The notes under the pieces were generated by a model. It was not told the origin of the DNA. It ran no database searches and worked only from the letters and a program-made list of their open reading frames with translations. From contig JAKAIE010000022.1 of the NCBI GenBank assembly GCA_021814475.1, positions 1-40,404 of the forward strand: 40,404 nucleotides of DNA, in the 5' to 3' direction. This DNA is from Nitrospirota bacterium. Lineage in GTDB: Bacteria > Nitrospirota > Thermodesulfovibrionia > Thermodesulfovibrionales > UBA6898. This document shows positions 9,801 through 16,126 of the stretch, in pieces (the first letter of the stretch is position 1; each line of letters starts with the position of its first letter). The position numbers and the translations under genes are program-made.

Positions 9801-9922
9801 GTGGCACAGGCGCTTCCCAGGGAGTCCACCCCGCTCGCCGCGCTTTTTGAATTCTCGGCTACCGCCCTGAATACCTGAGCAGATCCGTCTGATGCCTGTA
9901 TCGTGACATTTACTTCTGCCAT
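6878..9922 (-). CDS. Tail tape measure protein
   Basis: A 1014-aa protein directly after the tail chaperone pair, the invariant position of the tape measure. It is helix- and coiled-coil-rich (about residues 1-300 and 480-850). A hydrophobic Gly/Ala-rich middle (about 330-430) is likely the segment that enters the host membrane at DNA injection. The C-terminal ~60 residues are Gly/Asn-rich. Length should set tail length. The start at 9922 has ACAGGAG upstream. Confidence 0.93.
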   Translation of the reverse strand: MAEVNVTIQASDGSAQVFRAVAENSKSAASGVDSLGSACATAKTQALAFFEGMMGVKAVEYAVSKISELRSKITELMTESTLLAARTETMEVVMHTAGKTAGMSATATDNYAESVKAMGITTLQSKDAVVKMIQAHMDMSKATQLARVAQDAAVVANINSSEAMQRLIYGIQSGQVEVLRTMGINVNFEASYASLAKQLNKTALDLTEQEKTQARTNVVMEAGKAIAGSYEEAMGTVGKQLTSMARPLEDLKAKFGQILTPALSVIVVQLTNDLKDMIKELDQAARDGRMKEWAEGIASGVKSAISGIKTLGENFDKLIILLGSAAFLQAPATISAISAAFNGITAANTLGTMFPTLIAGFNALKGMSFAGLISGIGSVGSWLGKIPSVLGNIGSMSVSALGPVGLAGFATAAGLAGYELGKALDKAVYKLTGWDMSGMNTVNKLMKDNAEQQEYLNSRADKYNAKLRELGFEGPLAMKLFKEAVKAGSVVFDEATGKWVKSIDLIKKAQEESKKAIEESIKALKEMSSVISDIGKEQLKFSGEQFATGIKENIKNIDEMKVSMQSYLESVRDEKYSKWIGDNIANINTMRTSLQGYLGTIDAVYAKQMEMQKKLADAAKGVGDPKAIAAAQMEAFKIEAGLANSRLAAWQQYYSILQTAHNTAMENMKAKTKELADLEVKRAEQWNTYADLQNGLRQKLMTEEQKYYDKLGILAQQYQVAMSLEGEAKIKALNEWMAKRAAVSDAVVEGDRVIIDKETAVRNAMSDIATAQGEVGRAFDQVKGKRQAEIEQIGAWKTQLETAMSKAKEMMGLYQEQIVNLDNQLAKQRILMIDTSKATQDIRNVVQELNAIPPVTYKVVVVEYRTKASPEMPFTEGMTKIRQMMTSLPTGSEYTVRFGSLADEWAKQTATAEQLGSMMQFGGPGLSIAGMRQQREAQGQSNQLWAEMSRIYTANVQQQAAGGTTVNFNGGITVNAGGPDGAGVGKDFQQQVATDIENGRSPILPALQKKIGNH

Positions 9923-10048
9923 GGGCTCCTGTATACTGTGCTTATGGGTACTGTGTTAAAAATAGCGCTCATCCTCGTGGGCATATATCTCGCTTTGCAT
10001 ATCCTTGCGCTCGGGGTGATCGTTATGATGGCGGCTGTCCCTCCCGGA

Positions 10049-10327
10049 TCAGTTATCATCGCTGTTGGCTCCGTGATCCTGTTCTTTTGCCTCAGCCATC
10101 TCCTCTTTCACTATCGCCAGCATTGCTAGATCCTCCGGGGTCGCGGTGTACATCTGCAGTATCGCTGCCGCATCCACCAGTCCTTCGAGGCTGCGTATCC
10201 GCGCATAAATCTCTATAATCCGTAATCCCTCGTCGTCAAGAGCGGGGATGAGGCAGCCCCGGCCAGATTCGCAGTCCGGGGTGACCTCATCAATTATTCT
10301 TGCCTCCTCGCAGGCCTCGCACGTCAC
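10049..10327 (-). CDS. Tail assembly chaperone, downstream (T-like) frame
   Basis: A 92-aa frame from GTG 10327, with two early CxxC-like cysteines and a helical body (PALDDEGLRIIEIYARIR). It resembles the DUF1799-type second chaperone frame of tailed phages. There is no convincing ribosome site at the GTG. The same frame is open back to the slippery site at 10366-10372 in the upstream gene, so it is most likely made as the C-terminal part of a minus-one frameshift fusion of about 228 aa. Such G/GT pairs coat the tape measure during tail assembly. Confidence 0.8.
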   Translation of the reverse strand: MTCEACEEARIIDEVTPDCESGRGCLIPALDDEGLRIIEIYARIRSLEGLVDAAAILQMYTATPEDLAMLAIVKEEMAEAKEQDHGANSDDN

Positions 10328-10338
10328 ACCAGGGAAGT

Positions 10339-10734
10339 CTAGCTTTGCCCTGATGTGACTGCGGAGTTTTTTATTGCTGCATCCCTTTCCGCCCTGACCA
10401 GCTCATCAAAGTCGGCGCAGATTTCATTGATAAACCGGCCGAAAGCAGACCACTTCGTCATCACGAAGTCTATGTTTTCCGGCGTACAGGGGAACGGCTG
10501 GCCGCTCATGGTGAAGCCCTCCCAGTCCCTTACGCACGCACGCCCGAGCAGGATATCGGCCTTGACATCGTCCAGTTCCTCCACTTTCTGATGATTCTTG
10601 TAGGAGACTGTTTTCGCTTTTTTGCCGATCTGCTTCAGTTCCTCGCGAGATGTATACCTGATCAGCACCTTCCCGTCCTCCCCGAAAGGCACCCATGCCT
10701 CAAAACTGTCTTTCTTTAAACCTTCCAATTCCAT
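10339..10734 (-). CDS. Tail assembly chaperone, upstream (G-like) frame
   Basis: A 131-aa acidic protein. The start at ATG 10734 is chosen because AAAGGAG lies 8 bases upstream; longer readings run through a hairpin. It lies between the tail tube and the tape measure, exactly where G/GT chaperones sit. The last codons include ATA AAA AAC, a minus-one slippery heptamer in the correct phase, so a minority of ribosomes should continue into the downstream frame. The unshifted product ends at TAG 10339. Confidence 0.82.
   Translation of the reverse strand: MELEGLKKDSFEAWVPFGEDGKVLIRYTSREELKQIGKKAKTVSYKNHQKVEELDDVKADILLGRACVRDWEGFTMSGQPFPCTPENIDFVMTKWSAFGRFINEICADFDELVRAERDAAIKNSAVTSGQS
10366..10372 (-). 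promoter_or_regulatory. Programmed -1 frameshift site A-AAA-AAC
   Basis: On the minus strand the heptamer AAAAAAC is phased as A_AAA_AAC in the zero frame (codons ATA AAA AAC). After a one-base slip the frame reads CTC CGC AGT and stays open through to the stop at 10049, joining the two chaperone frames. This is the standard arrangement in long-tailed phages. Confidence 0.85.
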
Positions 10735-10761
10735 GCTGTTTTCTCCTTTCTTGTGTGCCCG

Positions 10762-10802
10762 GGCCGCCTGACAAGAAAGGAGATTTCTTGAGCCAGGCGG
10801 CC
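10762..10802 (-). terminator. Long hairpin between tail tube and chaperone genes
   Basis: GGCCGCCTG pairs with CAGGCGGCC (9 bp), and inside it CAAGAAA pairs with TTTCTTG (7 bp) around a 5-base loop. No T-run follows, so it is more likely an mRNA-stabilising or attenuating hairpin than a full terminator. It would let the abundant tail tube be made in excess of the chaperones. Its arm shares GCCAGGCGGC with the hairpin near 28963. Confidence 0.65.
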
Positions 10803-10828
10803 TCAAAGCACGCTCTATGGTTTATAGT

Positions 10829-12079
10829 TTAATTGCCGATCTGAAGCGGATCTCCACAGTATGTGTTCACCATCGTTATCCGGAACGGCATTGTCACACC
10901 GGTCATGCCTGTCGGGGCCGCGGCTGCGGCCAGGAGGTTGAAGTCAACCGGGTGCTTCATCCTTCCTGCCACGATCGGCAGATCGACGTTTGCGAACATC
11001 GCGTTGGGGATCTGGATGAGGATACTCCGGCTGCCTGACCCTGTGAAGGTGAAGTCGAGCTTCTTCGGCGTGTTGGCGTCCCAGTCAAGGAAATTTTGAT
11101 TACTGGTGTATTTCGGGAACTCCATCTTCAGTGACGCAGCAGGCAGCCCGTCGTTTGTGGGCTCATCAACATTGTTATATGAGGACCCTGAGCCGTAATC
11201 TCCCTGCATCTTCCGGGTGAAGGTAAGCTCAAAGGACTTCGGATAAATCGTATCCCCGATGGCGAGGGCACTGCCGCTCTGAGTGTTCATCCTTATCACC
11301 GACTGAGACATAAGCACCCTGTTTGCAGCCTCGCGGACCGTGACTGCGGCAAAGGTGATCAGAGTGTTCACTGCGGAGTTGGTCACCTTGTCAAAGGCGA
11401 TGCACTTGAAGGTGATCGTGACCGCCTTGCCTGTTTCGCCCTTGACCGTCATGGATGTCGGCTTCAGGGAGGCTATCTCCTCGATATTGACCTTATTGTT
11501 GATGCAGCAGGTCAGGAAAAGCCCGTCTATGTTCGGCACGATATCATAGACATGGGTCGCATAGGTATTGCTTATTTCAAACTGGGACGTGGCGTCGGGT
11601 GCCGTCCAGTTGCCATCCGTCGCGTCGATCGACAGAGAGGTGGCATCGTTGCTGACGATCTTGCGCACCTGGCCGATGCCGGTACCCGCCGTGATTCTGA
11701 CGTACTTCCCGGCGTATGCGTTCGGCGTCCAGCCGGCCGCGGTCTTGACCAGAGTCGATGTGCTGCCTCCCGTTGCCGTGCCCGTCACGACCGGCGTTGT
11801 ATAGGTCAGGCTTGAGCTGCCCAGGAGTGTGGCGATCAACAGATCAATGCCGTCATACCTGAGATACTGCTGAATGTCTCCCTCCGCTTTGATCTCGGCC
11901 GGGTCAGAACTCGCAGGGAAATAGTTCCCGAGCGAGTCGTCGACCATGCTCGCACGGTCCTTTTTCACGTTCGCCGGCAGGATCAATATCCCATGCCCGG
12001 CGCCACAGACCTTCGGCGTGCCCCACACCAGCCCCTTGCGTATGCCTGCCTGTAATTCCGCTCCTATCGCTACCGTCAT
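10829..12079 (-). CDS. Major tail tube protein (siphovirus type)
   Basis: A 416-aa protein before the chaperone pair, with the beta-rich composition of long-tailed phage tube proteins. The N-terminal third (RKGLVWGTPKVCGAGHGILI) and the C-terminal region (SFELTFTRKMQGDYGSG) look like tube-domain sequence. The middle (about residues 95-170, Thr/Gly/Ala-rich) may be an inserted surface domain. No contractile sheath gene lies upstream, so the tail should be non-contractile. A strong hairpin follows, consistent with high expression. Confidence 0.82.
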   Translation of the reverse strand: MTVAIGAELQAGIRKGLVWGTPKVCGAGHGILILPANVKKDRASMVDDSLGNYFPASSDPAEIKAEGDIQQYLRYDGIDLLIATLLGSSSLTYTTPVVTGTATGGSTSTLVKTAAGWTPNAYAGKYVRITAGTGIGQVRKIVSNDATSLSIDATDGNWTAPDATSQFEISNTYATHVYDIVPNIDGLFLTCCINNKVNIEEIASLKPTSMTVKGETGKAVTITFKCIAFDKVTNSAVNTLITFAAVTVREAANRVLMSQSVIRMNTQSGSALAIGDTIYPKSFELTFTRKMQGDYGSGSSYNNVDEPTNDGLPAASLKMEFPKYTSNQNFLDWDANTPKKLDFTFTGSGSRSILIQIPNAMFANVDLPIVAGRMKHPVDFNLLAAAAAPTGMTGVTMPFRITMVNTYCGDPLQIGN

Positions 12080-12274
12080 TTAATTGCCCTCCTTCTCGGT
12101 ATCGGCCGGCAAGTCACCGGCAGGTGCCTGTTCGTCGATCTTCTCTCCCGGGCGTGCGAAGACCGTGGGATCGAACTGTTCCTCGTCGATCTCATACCCT
12201 TCGCCCTTCTTCAGCAACAGTCCGCTTCTGGCGCACTGTCCGTCGATTTTTGCCACTGCAATCATTCTTCCCAT
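12080..12274 (-). CDS. Small phage protein before tail tube (gp38-like position)
   Basis: A 64-aa acidic protein directly before the tail tube gene (stop and start abut). The start at 12274 is supported by GGAGGAGC nine bases upstream. There is no signal peptide or membrane segment. Its position matches the short Mu gp38 (DUF2635-like) protein upstream of the tail genes, but the sequence match is only suggestive. Function unknown. Confidence 0.6.
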   Translation of the reverse strand: MGRMIAVAKIDGQCARSGLLLKKGEGYEIDEEQFDPTVFARPGEKIDEQAPAGDLPADTEKEGN

Positions 12275-12288
12275 GATTTTGCTCCTCC

Positions 12289-13137
12289 TTATAGATCTCT
12301 GGTCACGGTCATCGTCGTGACGAAATGGTTGATATCCCTGGTGTAGCTGACGCTGTATTTCGCGATCAGCCCAGTCACCTTATCGTGCATCTGCGCATGA
12401 GTCCTGGAGTCGTACAGGTAGATGGCAGAAGACATCTTCATCCCCGCGCCGTCATAGACAAAGTCATCCTCGACCTGGTTTTCCTGATTAAGTCCCAGCC
12501 CCCGCAGCACTGTTGCTTCTGACGCCGGGATCGCTGGCAGGGTGTCGGTTTTGGCCTTGATGGCGTTTACCGTGGTTGCCGTCGGCAGTGCATCGACCGA
12601 GGCCTGCGAGGCGGCCGCCATGGCGGCGTTGTAGGCAGCGGCCAGCGAATAGCCGCTCTTGTCCGAGTTCGAATTGACAGCGTATCCGGTCTTATCATTG
12701 TTGGTGCCTACCGTTACGGGGCTGACCACGCTGCCGACACTGCCGATTACCGATGCAACCGCGCCTCCCGAATACGTTGAGCGCGAGGTCACCGTCGCAT
12801 CGACGCGGGTCTCGAACGGCTCCCAGACGTACATCCAATACCAGGTATCCGTCCCTTTTGTGCAATAACACCATGTGCGATATTCGAGGGTAGGGTCCAG
12901 GCTGCCTGAGTATGCATAGACATACTCGCTTTTGCCGTGGCCGGAGGGGTCGGCGATCTCGGTCATAGCCCCTGCTGCCAAAGTCAGCACTGTCGTCGGA
13001 GTCGTACCAGACAGACTTACGACGTTGACCCCGCAGGAAGCGCCAGACGCCACGCCCGGGCAACTGACCAGCTGCGCAGCCTCGACAGGGGCGCAGAGCA
13101 AACAGCACAGGGCGCAGATCAGTACGAAATATCTCAC
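12289..13137 (-). CDS. Sec-exported phage protein, 282 aa
   Basis: It begins with a clear signal peptide (RYFVLICALCCLLCAPVEAAQ, cleavage near residue 20). A Cys-containing beta-rich part follows (about 22-115, with CPGVASGASC and WCYC). The middle has tail-appendage-like residues (KTGYAVNSNSDKSGYSLAAA, then KAKTDTLPAIPAS). The C-terminal ~80 residues end in a basic stretch. KTGYSL and KTDTLPAIP motifs are common in phage fibre or neck proteins, yet such proteins are not normally exported. It overlaps the preceding small exported gene by four bases. Role unknown. Confidence 0.7.
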   Translation of the reverse strand: MRYFVLICALCCLLCAPVEAAQLVSCPGVASGASCGVNVVSLSGTTPTTVLTLAAGAMTEIADPSGHGKSEYVYAYSGSLDPTLEYRTWCYCTKGTDTWYWMYVWEPFETRVDATVTSRSTYSGGAVASVIGSVGSVVSPVTVGTNNDKTGYAVNSNSDKSGYSLAAAYNAAMAAASQASVDALPTATTVNAIKAKTDTLPAIPASEATVLRGLGLNQENQVEDDFVYDGAGMKMSSAIYLYDSRTHAQMHDKVTGLIAKYSVSYTRDINHFVTTMTVTRDL

Positions 13138-13406
13138 TGGATCACCACCTGCCCGGTAATGGTCACCGTGCCGTCTGCTGAGATCGAGGCAACCGTGCTG
13201 CCGGAGGCGTTCTTAATGCGCAGTTTTACTGCTGATCCAGCCTCCGTCGGTCCCTGCTGCAGAGTCAGGACCGCGCCGTCGGTTGAAGTGCTGAGCTTAT
13301 ACAGGATCTCGCCCTGGGTGTCGGTCGAGACGCTCTCGATGCCGGCGGCGGCGATCGAGCAGATCCCGGCGAGCAGGACGATAATCAGGAGGAGCTTCAC
13401 CGTCAT
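13134..13406 (-). CDS. Sec-exported small phage protein, 90 aa
   Basis: Begins with a signal peptide (KLLLIIVLLAGICSIAAAG), cleavage after about residue 21. The mature ~70 residues are Ser/Thr/Gly-rich and beta-prone with no cysteine (TDGAVLTLQQGPTEAG, SADGTVTITGQ). The AGIC stretch resembles a lipobox, so lipidation cannot be excluded. It overlaps both neighbours by four bases and is part of a coupled run of three exported proteins. Family not recognised. Confidence 0.68.
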   Translation of the reverse strand: MTVKLLLIIVLLAGICSIAAAGIESVSTDTQGEILYKLSTSTDGAVLTLQQGPTEAGSAVKLRIKNASGSTVASISADGTVTITGQVVIQ

Positions 13407-13603
13407 CTGCGGCCCTCTGCTTTCGCATAGGTCTTAAAGCGCACCTTCCTGGATGCGCCTGACGTCACGGTGGTGACGGGGAATGAGTTCCGGACAGGCG
13501 TCATCCCTGCAAACTGCATCCAGGCCGGCTGCTGCTGCAGGCGGTCGGCGGACGAAATGCCGGTGAGTATGGTCAAGAACAACAGTGGCAAAAGTTTTTT
13601 CAT
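13403..13603 (-). CDS. Sec-exported small phage protein, 66 aa
   Basis: The start at ATG 13603 is favoured because GGAGG lies 8 bases upstream and a signal peptide follows at once (KKLLPLLFLTILTGISSAD). The mature part is short (about 46 residues), basic at the C-terminus, and has no cysteines. It starts 5 bases after the gp37-like gene and overlaps the next exported gene. Family not recognised. Confidence 0.62.
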   Translation of the reverse strand: MKKLLPLLFLTILTGISSADRLQQQPAWMQFAGMTPVRNSFPVTTVTSGASRKVRFKTYAKAEGRR

Positions 13604-13607
13604 ATGA

Positions 13608-14066
13608 TTATCCTCCGATGTAAGATTTTTCAAAGCTGGTTTGAAATTCGATGCCGTAGACGGCGCGGCATACGTTGTCGATGTAGACCAATACCACGCG
13701 GGTCAGCGTCAGGTCTTCTATATCCAGGCCGAATTTGCGGTTTGTAAGCACTGCCATCACGTCCTTGACGATCTTATAGGCGTCCTGTTTCGCCTCATCC
13801 CTTCCCCTCAGATTTTCCGCAGCTGCAAGGATCCTGAACGAGGGACGGAAGACGTAATTGATATTGTCCTGTTTTTCCGCCGGCATGTCCGACATGATGA
13901 CGAAAACGGCAGGGAAACTGACTGCCAGTACCTGTAGATCCGCTTCTCCGAACTGCTGTCCGGCATATCTCTCGCAGGTGGCTATATAGGACATATCCGG
14001 AGCTCCGGGCAAGGTCGGAGTTCTCAACTCTGTCAGGATGGCGTCTTCAATAGTTTCGAAGTCCAT
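13608..14066 (-). CDS. Mu gp37-like head-tail connector / tail terminator-type protein
   Basis: A 152-aa soluble protein starting MDFETIEDAILTELRT. Its length, the IEDAI-L-L start and the C-terminal VYIDNVCRAVYGIEFQTSF pattern match the Mu gp37 (DUF1834) family. It is placed as in Mu-like phages after the capsid and gp36. It probably acts at the head-tail junction or tail terminator ring. In Mu, gp36 and gp37 are neighbours; here the DGR and several small genes separate them. Confidence 0.75.
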   Translation of the reverse strand: MDFETIEDAILTELRTPTLPGAPDMSYIATCERYAGQQFGEADLQVLAVSFPAVFVIMSDMPAEKQDNINYVFRPSFRILAAAENLRGRDEAKQDAYKIVKDVMAVLTNRKFGLDIEDLTLTRVVLVYIDNVCRAVYGIEFQTSFEKSYIGG

Positions 14067-14070
14067 AGTC

Positions 14071-14220
14071 TTACCTCATCACCGTAGCCAGCGCGATCAA
14101 TGAAATAGCAAACAAGGCTCCCGAAATAGCAAGGCCCGAAAGAAGGATGACCTTCATCCCGCCTTCCCAGCTGGGGATATCAACATAGACGGCCTTCTTT
14201 TTCCAGTTGATGGATATCAC
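14071..14220 (-). CDS. Small single-pass membrane protein, 49 aa
   Basis: Starts at GTG 14220, overlapping the upstream stop (GTGA), and ends at 14071 just before the gp37-like start. About 22 residues of soluble N-terminus (WKKKAVYVDIPSWEGG) are followed by one hydrophobic helix (VILLSGLAISGALFAISLIALA). Coupling to both neighbours supports it as real. Function unknown. Confidence 0.6.
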   Translation of the reverse strand: MISINWKKKAVYVDIPSWEGGMKVILLSGLAISGALFAISLIALATVMR

Positions 14221-14501
14221 CGGATCATTTCCTCGGCCTCGGCAACGGTCAGGCCAACGCGGAAGAGTGTTGAAGTAGAATCCTCTCTCAGTTCCTGCTG
14301 AGTGCGGATACCATCCGAATCAACTACCCGATGCGTTGCGTCCTCTATCCCCGCGGCCCCATCAGCCAGGTCACCGGTCGAATACCAGCTGTATCTGTTA
14401 TCCAGCCAGTCGCGCAGCTTTGCCATCATCTCTGCGGGATATTCCTGCAGCAGGTAAAGCACGTCGGCCTTTGTGTTTATGTGCGTCGGAAAACCTTTCA
14501 T
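14217..14501 (-). CDS. Phage protein of unknown function, 94 aa
   Basis: The start at 14501 has AAGGAGGA nine bases upstream. N-terminal KADVLYLLQEYPAEMMAKLRDWLDNRY looks like a helical pair, and the C-terminal part is acidic and polar (LTVAEAEEMI). It follows the 101-aa DGR-linked gene in the same operon. No family is assigned. Confidence 0.62.
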   Translation of the reverse strand: MKGFPTHINTKADVLYLLQEYPAEMMAKLRDWLDNRYSWYSTGDLADGAAGIEDATHRVVDSDGIRTQQELREDSTSTLFRVGLTVAEAEEMIR

Positions 14502-14510
14502 CGTTCCTCC

Positions 14511-14816
14511 TTACGAAAATGTGTAGTACCTGTCGATCTTTTTGATCGTTGCCATAAACGGGATCTCGGCTTTGTATTTCTCCATCTGCTCGGTGAGAAC
14601 TGTGGATCCCGTAAAGAGCACATATCTCTGTCCGTCAATCTCGAATTGAAGCGTGAGGCATTTGGGAGAGCCGTCCTTTTTGAAACGGGAGGTCCTCACC
14701 TTCAGACCGACTACTGTGATCTCTTTGTTGATGATCTCATCGAGCCGCATTTTTGCGCCATCGAGGGGCAGGCTGTCCTTGTCCGCAAACTCGCTGAAAC
14801 GCTTAACCTGCTGCAC
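14511..14816 (-). CDS. DGR-linked beta-rich small protein (non-Avd), 101 aa
   Basis: Starts at GTG 14816 with AGGGGG seven bases upstream, overlapping the 3' end of the reverse transcriptase by 14 bases. It is therefore co-translated with it. The central sequence (ITVVGLKVRTSRF, KCLTLQFEIDG, YVLFTGSTVL, FMATIKKIDRYYTF) reads as five alternating strands with basic residues, like a small OB-type nucleic-acid-binding fold. The known DGR accessory Avd is an all-helical bundle, which this is not. A role as a single-strand-binding or cDNA-chaperone cofactor for retrohoming is an inference from coupling and fold impression only. Confidence 0.6.
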   Translation of the reverse strand: MQQVKRFSEFADKDSLPLDGAKMRLDEIINKEITVVGLKVRTSRFKKDGSPKCLTLQFEIDGQRYVLFTGSTVLTEQMEKYKAEIPFMATIKKIDRYYTFS

Positions 14817-15816
14817 AGATACCCCCTGCGATCTCGGCGATCCTGACGGACCGGGCCAGATTATGGGTATTGCCCCATTTGAGCCAGCCCATAATGGAGG
14901 CTACGGATGACCGCATCTGGTCGGGTGTTATCCTGCCAGATCTCAGCAGCCCCGGCAGCTCCCTGAGCCGTCTTTTGATCCTTGTGGCCGTTGACTTCCT
15001 GAGCAGCAGGTGATCGGCAAAGTGTTTGTAGCCGAGGAAGTCCACTCCCTGGGAGGTTGGATATACCTCGCAGCGGCTCATGAGGAACTTCAGTTTGTCC
15101 TGGAGGAAGGCCTTTATGAGGGCTGCGGTCTCATGCAGCCAGCCTTTGTCATCATGGAAGACGAGGAAGTCGTCGCAATAGCGGATGTAATGCCTGGCTT
15201 TGCGGAAATGCTTCAGGAACTGGTCCAGCTCGTTCATGTAGAGATTGCCGAACCACTGGCTTGTATAGTTGCCGATCGGCACGTTCTTCCCTCCGCCGAT
15301 GCTGTAGATGATATCCTGTAGCAGCCAGATAGTGTCAGGGCACTTGATCTTCCTCTTGACGATCGAGAAGAGCACGTCATGATTGACGGATGGGTAGAAC
15401 TTCGAAATGTCGCACTGAAGAACGTATTTGTTGCGCCTGACCATCTCCATTGTGCGACGGCTGCCGGCGTGGATCCCCTTGCCTTTGATGCATGCGTAAG
15501 AGTCGTGGATAAAGAGCCTCTGCCAGATCGGTTCCAGGACGTTCATCAGTGCATGATGGATGATCCTGTCCGGGGCGAAGGGCAGGATGAAGATCTCCCG
15601 GGTCTTGGGCTCGGTGATGATCTTTGTCTCATAGGGAGAGGTGTGAAACGTCTTGTTCAGAAGAAGATCCCGGATCAGCAGCAGATTGCCCTCGATGTCC
15701 TGGTCAAAGGCCTTGATTGCCCTCTGCCAGCTTTTTCCCTTGCGGGCGTTCCTGTAGGCAAGACGGAGGTTCTCCATGCCGGCTATTTCGGTGAAGAGAT
15801 CGCCGTGGCGCTTCAT
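14803..15816 (-). CDS. DGR reverse transcriptase
   Basis: A 337-aa reverse transcriptase of the group II-related DGR clade. Visible motifs in order: LPFAPDRIIHHAL (RT2 region, 78-90); CDISKFYPSVNH with catalytic D136; the DGR hallmark IGNYTSQ at 181-187; RYCDDF with D215 and D216; and GVDFLGYKHF near 257-266. It has no maturase or endonuclease domain, as expected for DGRs. The template repeat lies 120 bases upstream, a spacing that leaves room for the priming RNA. It would copy the template RNA with errors at adenines and feed the cDNA into the target gene. The Shine-Dalgarno site is weak. Confidence 0.96.
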   Translation of the reverse strand: MKRHGDLFTEIAGMENLRLAYRNARKGKSWQRAIKAFDQDIEGNLLLIRDLLLNKTFHTSPYETKIITEPKTREIFILPFAPDRIIHHALMNVLEPIWQRLFIHDSYACIKGKGIHAGSRRTMEMVRRNKYVLQCDISKFYPSVNHDVLFSIVKRKIKCPDTIWLLQDIIYSIGGGKNVPIGNYTSQWFGNLYMNELDQFLKHFRKARHYIRYCDDFLVFHDDKGWLHETAALIKAFLQDKLKFLMSRCEVYPTSQGVDFLGYKHFADHLLLRKSTATRIKRRLRELPGLLRSGRITPDQMRSSVASIMGWLKWGNTHNLARSVRIAEIAGGICAAG

Positions 15817-15936
15817 TGTATCTGAGACGGGTGACGTTCGCTTGCGCTACTGGCCACCCGCCTCCTCCGTAATGTATTCTGCCTTTCGGCAAGGCCGTCA
15901 GATCCAGCCAGGAGTTTCGCTCGACCAGATCCTGTA

Positions 15937-16050
15937 TCCGCCGCGAACCGCCTGCCGATATTCGTACTCGTATTCCAGCGCGCGTTATTCGCATTCCGGG
16001 CGCGGGAGCCGCAATTCGTCGCATTATTCCAATTCGCGCCGGCAAGCAGC
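15937..16050 (-). repeat. DGR template repeat (TR)
   Basis: 114 bp aligned without gaps to the variable repeat at an offset of 199. Of 25 template-strand adenines, 12 differ in the variable copy; no other base differs. Read in the target frame it holds nine AAY (Asn) codons, the usual DGR choice because mutated AAY cannot give a stop. Its 3' part on the minus strand (15938-15952) has no adenine and is G/C only, as expected for the initiation-of-homology segment. It is probably transcribed with the 120-base spacer to the reverse transcriptase. Confidence 0.97.
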
Positions 16051-16110
16051 CGCTGATCTGACAGCCCACACTTGAGCATTGTGCGCCCCGTGTTCCGTGT
16101 TATCGGTTTT

Positions 16111-16126
16111 GCGTGCAGCATCACGC
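16111..16126 (-). other. Short hairpin just past the variable repeat
   Basis: GCGTG, a 6-base loop and CACGC form a perfect 5-bp stem beginning at the last base of the target stop codon, 9 bases beyond the variable repeat. Several DGRs have a hairpin or cruciform at this place that promotes retrohoming. The stem here is shorter than the Bordetella one, so this is a candidate only. Confidence 0.4.

Noticed and set aside
9938-10129. Plus-strand 63-aa hydrophobic frame between tape measure and chaperone genes
   Set aside because: It is antisense to the chaperone gene end, lacks a ribosome site, and opposes the whole operon. The 126-base gap at 9923-10048 otherwise shows no clear gene.
10829-13137. 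Possible contractile tail sheath gene
   Set aside because: Only a tube-type protein is found before the chaperone pair; no sheath-length or sheath-like gene lies upstream, so a myovirus tail is unlikely.
12289-13137. Second DGR target in the exported 282-aa protein
   Set aside because: Its C-terminus has no similarity to the template repeat at DNA level; the repeat signature occurs only at 15937-16050 and 16136-16249.
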